A DNA stretch of 64,000 bases. It comes from Pieris napi (Eukaryota > Arthropoda > Insecta > Lepidoptera > Pieridae). This document shows positions 59,001 through 64,000 of the stretch, in pieces. The notes under the pieces were generated by a model. That model was not told the DNA's origin. It worked only from the letters and a program-made list of their open reading frames with translations, and ran no database searches. Made by a program: the position numbers and the translations under genes. The stretch lies in assembly GCF_905475465.1 (NCBI RefSeq), contig NC_062244.1, positions 7,266,501 through 7,330,500 on the forward strand. The letters run 5' to 3'. Every line of letters begins with the position of its first letter. The first letter of the stretch is position 1.

Positions 59001-62000
59001 AGAGGCTCTTTTATCTCTGCCTTTTCATAAATTTAAGAAATGTATTAAAGAAAAGCTGTGTAAAGAGGCTTACTATAAAGTAAACGATTATCTAGTTGAT
59101 AAAAGGGCCTGGGACTAGTGCTAGACAGGCTACTTCTAATTAGTTTCTCCGTCCATACCAAAACAAGATTTCAAACATGACTCGTGAATAACGTTTAGAT
59201 AACGTTACAATTATACTTAGACTTATTACGTGGTACATAGTTAAAAATTAAATAACTATAAATCATTAAAAAAGGAGTCTTAGTGTTACATCTAATCAAA
59301 CAAGTCGTGTAAGACCGTAAGTATGCGTGAATATATTAAAGAAGTATGTGAATGTGTGTGTGTGTGCGTATGATACACTCTGTATTTGAAAGTGTGACAG
59401 AGTTATTATAAGCGTGCGCTGTGTCTAGTTTTTGTAACCTCAGAGTCATGCCAAAATATATGGTAAGGCTTCTGCAGACTCGAAATCCAATTCAGCTAGC
59501 ATACCTTTTATGCTTTTTGTGAGTTTAATTTGGATAGTTTGACTATCTCAGAATCCATCGATTGAGAGATTTTATTACAAAAGGAACATAAAAATTCGTC
59601 ATAAGTTATTAAATTTAAGCAGACAAAAGTAAAATATATTAATATGTGATATTAATGATTAATTGGATTTGAATTAGTGATTTCATTTCTAATTATTAAA
59701 TTCAACCTTGCTCCGCTTTGACTAACTTGACGAAACTCCTGAAAAAACTAGGCTCATTGTGGACGTCCTGTCCAAGGGTTATAGATTGTGTTCTCTCGTC
59801 ACGTACGTCTCGTACGCGTGCACCTTTATTGTTATTGGTGAAATGATACAAGATTTATCTATTTATTCACAAAAATACATACACTATCCTTACAGTACTA
59901 AGCCAATTCGATAGTGATAAAAAAATTATTATAAAATATATAATATTTAATACATAAGATACACAATATCGCTAATGTGAACATATAAAGATGTCGATAG
60001 CGCTGGTGACAGCATTCAGTACGTTGATAAGGGATGGCGGAGAATTCTCGCTCTCTTCTCGTCTTTTCTATGCTTAATTTATAAATAATTTTATTTTGAC
60101 GATTATTTTTTGTTATTTCAATATCAATGAAATTACAGGAAGGCTTCAATCAAACTCAAGCGGAGAAGGAAGGAAAAATTTTGCCGGAGGCTGGTGTGGA
60201 CCAAGAGTATGACAACACTTTGGAGCTCATAGAAGAAATTGAGCAGGAGCTGAGGCAATACTTGATGGAACAGGAGAAATACTTCAAGTGCAAGGTAAAT
60301 GGTTTAATTATTTTTTTATACTTTAATTAAAAACAAAAATTACTTGATTTAATATACTAATGTCTACAAATTTTGTTTATTTTTTAAATCTAATATGAAT
60401 AGTTGTTACAGTTGTTAAATATATCTCTGACGTCACTAAAGTTGTCGTAATCCTAAATTGATATATTTATTGAATTATTTAACTTTCTGTTATTACAAAG
60501 GAATAAAAAATGGGTGCTTGTACTTATGTACGCGCGTAAGAAATAGTTTTTGATTGCATGCAAATAATTTATTACAATTAAATAATCAAAGATTGGAAAA
60601 GGAGTCATTATAGTCAATAAAGTTTAGTTTACATTTGAAAAATTAAATAAATAAATATTTAGTATTATTCTCTTACATTAAGTGTAACATAAATTCTATT
60701 ATTATTCGAATGTTGTTTTTAAATTATGTCCAATGCCGTAGCATCTTCCGTGGGCAACTTCATTCTGTTAATTTTGTGTCACGGTGCGCGCGCATCGTAA
60801 AATTTCACTCTCTTCAATTTTTCATAACGCGCCTAAAGAAGTATAACTTCAAAAATTGTAACAGATGAAAAATTATGAAGAAGTGTTTATTGGTAAATGT
60901 AGAAATTATATGGTTTAGGTAAACGTCATTGTTTCAATTATTAATAAAACGCAAACCACCCGTATTTATTAAGGGTATGTTCCGATACACACTGCGAGTA
61001 CTGTATAGTGCTCCCACTGTTCAAAAATTTGTTCCGCTATGGACTGCAGTATACAGCCGCAGCGTCCTAGGAAATTAGGCGTTTTCGAGGTAAGGTACTC
61101 GCAGTGCTTTGATCACGTGATCAATCAAAACCACTTGAATGCCTAACGGCTGATATAACTTACAGTTTAATAACAAACATTTAAAATTCTAACTTACTTT
61201 CTTTGTAGTATTAATTCAATTGACAGTTAATATTAATATATATTTTTTTAATTATCGCATTAAAAAAATCTATATTAATAATAATAAACTCCAATAATAG
61301 TTTTTCTTGTTGAATTGAAAAACTTTGATGCACTCATTTGAAAACCGTGTCGAAAAACGAAGCTGACTAGTATACTGGACTGCGTTCCGTTTTAAATTGT
61401 AACCAGTATAGCTGGCTATAGAGAAACGGTTTCACAGTATACTAAATTGACGGTACTCTGTACAGTGGTCGCAGTGTATATCGGAACATACCCAAAGTAA
61501 CGTTCCGTTTGTGACTGTTCGTAAAACGTATATCTATATAGATTTATGAAAATTTTCAGATAACATATGTGGGTAGTGATAAAAAGAGGTACCAAATGGA
61601 AATACCGCAAAATGCCGCATCCAAAGCAGGAGGAGATTATCATATGGAAGGAGCTAGGAAGGGATATAAGAGATATTCCACTTATGAGACAAAGGTATGT
61701 TTTGTGTATATCGGCGAATAATAATATGACGGTTTTACATAACAATAAAACCGATATTATGTGCCGAGAAGGAAAACATACAGCATTGTATAATGAAGAA
61801 GCAATGTATACTTAGCCATGAAGTGCGATACATACCGAGTGAAATAGTTCCGCTTAGATAGAATAGATGGCGCTGTAATCGCCTCAACTTCATACTTATC
61901 TTAACCAGCTAGGACGGTGTCATTTCCACAGTCATAGAGTCTTCACCAGGAAGAGCTTCCTACAATGCTGTATGTTTTCCTTCTCGGCACATAATATCGG

Positions 62001-64000
62001 TTTTATTGTTATGTAAAACCGTCATATTGATGTGCCTCCGGAAAACATACAGCATTGTATAATGAAGACGTGTTTGTTATCTGCTGGTGGATGTATAGAG
62101 TACAATATAAAACACAACGCTATGATGATTATGAAGAATTAAGGTCCGGGCTTTAGCTAAAGCCGTTATTGTTTATATAACTATTTTATTTACTTGCCAT
62201 TATTCTTAATCAAAGCATAAGTATTTAGCAATTATTATTCTTAGTTACGGTATAAATATAACTACAGTTACTAGTAACTATTTACTCATCTGATTTAGAT
62301 GTACAATTAACATAATAATATAAACTTCCTATCATAACAAAAAGGTATTTCTATAATTACGATGGTGCAAATGTATTAAAGAAAGAGTGATGAGTTTTCT
62401 CTACGAGAGTCTATCTCGCGGCAGTAATGATTAAAGAATCTATGTATTTGAAGATTTCCAATTACCCCGTGTAATAAAAAATTTCATCTATTCGTTGATT
62501 TTCGACCTAATTATTTTGCTGTTGATGGATAAAAAAATATTGTTTAGATTTTTTACTTGAGATCTTGTTGTACCTGTTACTCAAAGCAATATTTTTTTTT
62601 TTTTTTTTTTTTTTTAAAGACAGTTCACACCAATTAACCTAGTCCCATGCTAAGCTGGTGAAGCTTGTGTTATGGGTACTAGGCAACGGATATACATACA
62701 TATTATAGAAAGATAGACATATAATTACATATTTAAACACCTAAGACCCAAGCACAACACCAAATGCTCATCACATCAATGTTCGTCCCAGCCGGGAATC
62801 GAACCTGGGACCCATGGATTCGCAGTCAGGGGTACTAACCACTAGACCAATGAGTCGTCAGGACTAACTGAAGTCTCACTAAAGTGATAGGGCATAATAT
62901 GTTTTATCGTGGTGTTTAGAAAGTTTCCATGTTGACTGGCGTCTTGAGTGTCTGTCTTAGATTCGAATACCGGTGTTAAATAAATGTTACCACCATCATC
63001 CACGAATTGCTCGTCAGTAATTTCTAATAAAGTGAACCCTGCGGCCCAATGCTAAATGCAATACTGTGGCTGTTCTGCGAGCCGTATCGAATAAAGTGTC
63101 CCTATGAGGGTTGGAAGAAAGCCAGTCTAGTACTATTCGCGGGTCCCACGTGATGGATGATTTCACGACTTTTGGTTTAGCTACTCCTAATACTCTGAGG
63201 ATGTGTTTAATAATAAAATTTGAAAGTGTTTGTTGTTCTACATGGGGACCGCAAAAAGTTAAAATTGCCGATTTGCGAACAAGGATGGTTGATAGGATAG
63301 ATTCCTGTTTTGGCTTTCTGTACTGTCTAAGTGTTTGTTTTGTAATATTATGTATGTTAGCTGTAAGATTACTTATAATTAAATAAATAAATAAATAAAT
63401 TTTCTTTTAGAAAAAGTGATATTAAATTTTTTGCAATATCGGCTGTTTGAGGGGATTTTGGGTTCACTTGAGAGTTGTCACACCATGACAGCCCTCTTTT
63501 GATTGCGGGTAAATAAGTGGACAGGTGGAGTGACCAATTCTTCAAAAGTAAATCTTTTTCCAGTGTGGACCAGTCTTTTATTTGGGCACCCCACCCCCAA
63601 TTTCCCAAACTTTTAGGGTCAATGCTTGTATTTGTGGAGGAGACAGTGCAATTGTCGTATCTAGGAGTGTCTGCGATAGGTATTGAATTTCGTGGGGGTG
63701 ATCTAGAGACCTGGATTTCAGGTCCTGCTGCCAATCTGAAGCAACTATCAGATAGGTTCCCGTCGCCCGGTTTAGGTGTGCTAAAACTCAGGGTAACAGA
63801 CTTGGAGGGGGAAACACCCATGCTAGAGGAGGAAGGTGCCACTACGCAGCCATTTTTCCCCTTTATAATCTGTCTGCTAGGGTGATCACCCTGGTAGGTA
63901 ATGTACCGACAGAGTTATGTTGAATTTGTCCGTCAGGTGCAATAGTTTGAAGGTTAGTGTAAGTAACCCTATCGATTTCGTTCCTCCTTCTGTTTGAATG
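50033..64000 (+). CDS. MSH6: DNA mismatch repair protein MSH6, 3' partial (15 exons, 774 codons traced)
   Basis: MSH6 pairs with MSH2 (MutS-alpha) to recognise mismatches in the nucleus. Exons: 50033-50177, 50386-50532, 50669-50783, 50911-51097, 51697-51831, 52253-52388, 52880-53019, 53756-53890, 54406-54595, 55457-55564, 56418-56607, 57722-57877, 58712-58958, 60139-60294, 61560-61694; all phases join. The N-terminus has a PCNA-binding motif variant (TNTLFNYFTK) and a nuclear localisation signal (PKKRKRIR). Domain I holds VGKFYELYHMDA, with the mismatch-contacting Phe-x-Glu. Connector, lever and clamp pieces follow (LPDLERLLAK, SRAILYEEKTYSKRK). The MutS ATPase domain is not in the window; exon 16 must lie beyond 64000. 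Only about 135 residues precede the exon 4 sequence, too few for a PWWP domain. The ATG at 50033 was chosen over the in-frame one at 49943 because it puts the PCNA motif near the terminus. Confidence 0.95.
51335..51425 (-). mobile_element. SINE family B 3' fragment
   Basis: Shows 'agaatctgtttcatcatt' and 'gataagtaggtgatcag', matching the distal part of the 29983-30245 copy. MSH6 intron 4. Confidence 0.5.
51848..52045 (-). mobile_element. SINE family B copy, diverged
   Basis: Contains 'tcctcatgatgttttctttc' and a decayed tRNA-like head (gattcgaacgca). It begins 17 bases after MSH6 exon 5. Confidence 0.65.
53116..53294. mobile_element. MITE with about 50-bp terminal inverted repeats
   Basis: The ends (acacatttaaataaaaaact and the gaccggattgaagttatg continuation) are repeated in inverted form at 53240-53294 almost without mismatch. 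The 179-bp element has a short GC-rich centre. MSH6 intron 7. Confidence 0.9.
53437..53660 (+). repeat. Interspersed repeat family D fragment
   Basis: Reverse complement of the 33147-33251 repeat, extended on the right by 'gcccgtttgccccttgttc'. MSH6 intron 7. Confidence 0.6.
53891..55456. other. MSH6 introns 8 and 9, otherwise featureless
   Basis: Apart from exon 9 (54406-54595), this interval is AT-rich intron. I see no repeat with a partner in the window. Confidence 0.45.
55625..55945. repeat. Probable repeat fragment in MSH6 intron 10
   Basis: Starts 'actagccgtttcgcgcccgc' and continues with 'cttcccgctaagaaaatt'. It resembles RTE-type intron insertions seen in Lepidoptera, from memory; no second copy here. 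Confidence 0.4.
56158..56400 (+). mobile_element. SINE family B, near full length
   Basis: A tRNA-like head (A-box in the 'ggcttcagcg' region, B-box attcgatcccc), the 'cgaacggtgaatgaaaacat' core and the terminal 'gtagcgccactgat' are all present. It ends 18 bases before MSH6 exon 11. Confidence 0.8.
56650..56884. mobile_element. MITE with ATTACGTAACG ends and poly(G) tract
   Basis: Inverted ends attacgtaacg / cgttacgtaat enclose 235 bp, including ggagggaggg and a G12-13 run near 56841. It starts 43 bases after MSH6 exon 11. Confidence 0.75.
56985..57200 (+). mobile_element. SINE family B copy
   Basis: B-box ggttcgaatccc, 'acggtgaaggaaatcatgcc' and 'cggcgtgtgtcaggcacagt'. Second + strand copy in MSH6 intron 11, followed at once by another MITE. 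Confidence 0.7.
57224..57678. mobile_element. MITE with AGTCTGGCTAATGAAAGAA ends
   Basis: The 19-bp end AGTCTGGCTAATGAAAGAA recurs inverted at about 57660-57678. Flanking TA dinucleotides allow a mariner-type insertion. The right end is 43 bases before MSH6 exon 12. Confidence 0.75.
58002..58371 (-). mobile_element. Interspersed repeat (about 360 bp family), copy 2
   Basis: Reverse-complement copy of the 5345-5700 repeat, in MSH6 intron 12. It is bounded by the same gaagtt/aacttc-bearing ends. Confidence 0.75.
58959..60138. other. MSH6 intron 13
   Basis: AT-rich intron. A short LINE-tail-like motif (gatggcggagaattctcgct) occurs near 60028. No coding signal. Confidence 0.45.
60510..60853 (+). 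mobile_element. Interspersed repeat (about 360 bp family), copy 3
   Basis: Same orientation as the 5345-5700 copy, with one small deletion near its left end. MSH6 intron 14. Confidence 0.75.
60973..61493. mobile_element. MITE with GGGTATGTTCCGATA ends
   Basis: Inverted ends gggtatgttccgataYacac share about 26 bases and enclose 521 bp without a transposase. The element ends 66 bases before MSH6 exon 15. Confidence 0.8.
61723..62028. repeat. Perfect 68-bp inverted repeat after MSH6 exon 15
   Basis: Arms 61723-61790 and 61961-62028 are exact reverse complements with a 170-base spacer. Part of the arm sequence (ggaaaacatacagcattgta) recurs in direct orientation at about 62040. Confidence 0.92.
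62590..62868 (-). mobile_element. tRNA-derived SINE (family A), full head
   Basis: On the minus strand the head has A-box tggtctagtggttag and B-box ggttcgattcc. A body with 'gcctagtacccataac' follows and the element ends in a poly(A) run (T-run about 62591-62614 on +). Full-length relative of 21566-21792. Confidence 0.85.
62935..63842 (-). pseudogene. Tyrosine-recombinase (DIRS-like) retroelement fragment
   Basis: Minus-strand reading from 63842 gives a Ser/Pro-rich stretch, GWGAQIKDW, then LSTYLPAIKRGLSWC, which resembles the N-terminal SAM-like domain of DIRS-type recombinases. After an inserted AT-rich segment, similarity resumes at about 63276 with SSITWDPRIVLDWL, a TARRTATVLHLAL helix and a broken RVH motif, then LLEITDEQF in another frame. 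The catalytic Arg region is frameshifted and the C-terminal HxxR and Tyr are not seen. The element runs on towards the right edge. Confidence 0.65.
63278..63402 (+). mobile_element. LINE 3' tail inserted in the recombinase gene
   Basis: The recombinase frame is interrupted by 'ctgtctaagtgtttgttttg' and downstream AT-rich sequence ending in (AAAT)n at 63378-63402, a typical 5'-truncated LINE tail on the + strand. The left boundary is approximate. Confidence 0.5.

Noticed and set aside
62770..62868. Possible functional tRNA gene on the minus strand
   Set aside because: A- and B-boxes are present but the acceptor stem does not close and the head continues into a SINE body with a poly(A) end.
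63111..63386. Plus-strand ORF of 91 codons
   Set aside because: It is antisense to the tyrosine-recombinase fragment and its end is the inserted LINE tail.

Overview
The window looks like nuclear DNA of a lepidopteran insect (moth or butterfly). The basis is AT-rich introns with ordinary GT-AG splice sites, insect-type orthologues of conserved eukaryotic genes, and a mix of mobile elements typical of that order: a Helitron pair ending in CTAG, tRNA-headed SINEs, many MITEs, a PHD-finger LINE, and pogo, PIF/Harbinger, copia and tyrosine-recombinase remnants. The species cannot be named from the sequence. No prokaryotic features are present.

Layout. (1) 1-3522, +: the C-terminal part of a soluble adenylyl cyclase (ADCY10 type); the cyclase domains lie off the left edge. 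(2) 4264-7431, +: a complete 8-exon guanine deaminase gene. (3) 35349-10791, -: a RhoGAP gene of about 24.5 kb (TAGAP/ARHGAP20 type) with nine firmly traced coding exons and two candidate 3'-terminal exons. Its introns hold a near-complete LINE (22.8-26.9 kb), two Helitron copies, a pogo remnant, SINEs and LINE tails. (4) 36.4-38.5 kb, -: a decayed Ty1/copia element. (5) 41778-39575, -: succinyl-CoA ligase alpha subunit, with the transit-peptide exon not firmly located. (6) 42.5-44.15 kb: a composite element with long terminal inverted repeats, a 128-bp tandem array and a 51-aa ORF. (7) 45253-48125, +: a complete 6-exon mannose-1-phosphate guanylyltransferase beta gene. (8) 50033-61694 and beyond, +: MSH6, 15 exons traced (774 codons), leaving the window before the ATPase domain. 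(9) 62.6-64 kb: a SINE and a tyrosine-recombinase retroelement fragment in what is probably MSH6 intron 15.

The host genes are unrelated single-copy genes (cAMP signalling, purine salvage, Rho regulation, TCA cycle, GDP-mannose synthesis, mismatch repair); nothing suggests an operon-like or clustered pathway. SUCLG1 and GMPPB are divergently transcribed. For each traced gene I followed the splice sites and checked that the exon phases join. The most unusual material is in the non-coding fraction: the composite inverted-repeat/minisatellite element, a perfect 68-bp inverted repeat 28 bp after MSH6 exon 15, alternative GC-rich terminal exons of the RhoGAP gene, and a RhoGAP domain lacking its conserved catalytic-site Asn. 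I did not find a clear new gene system.
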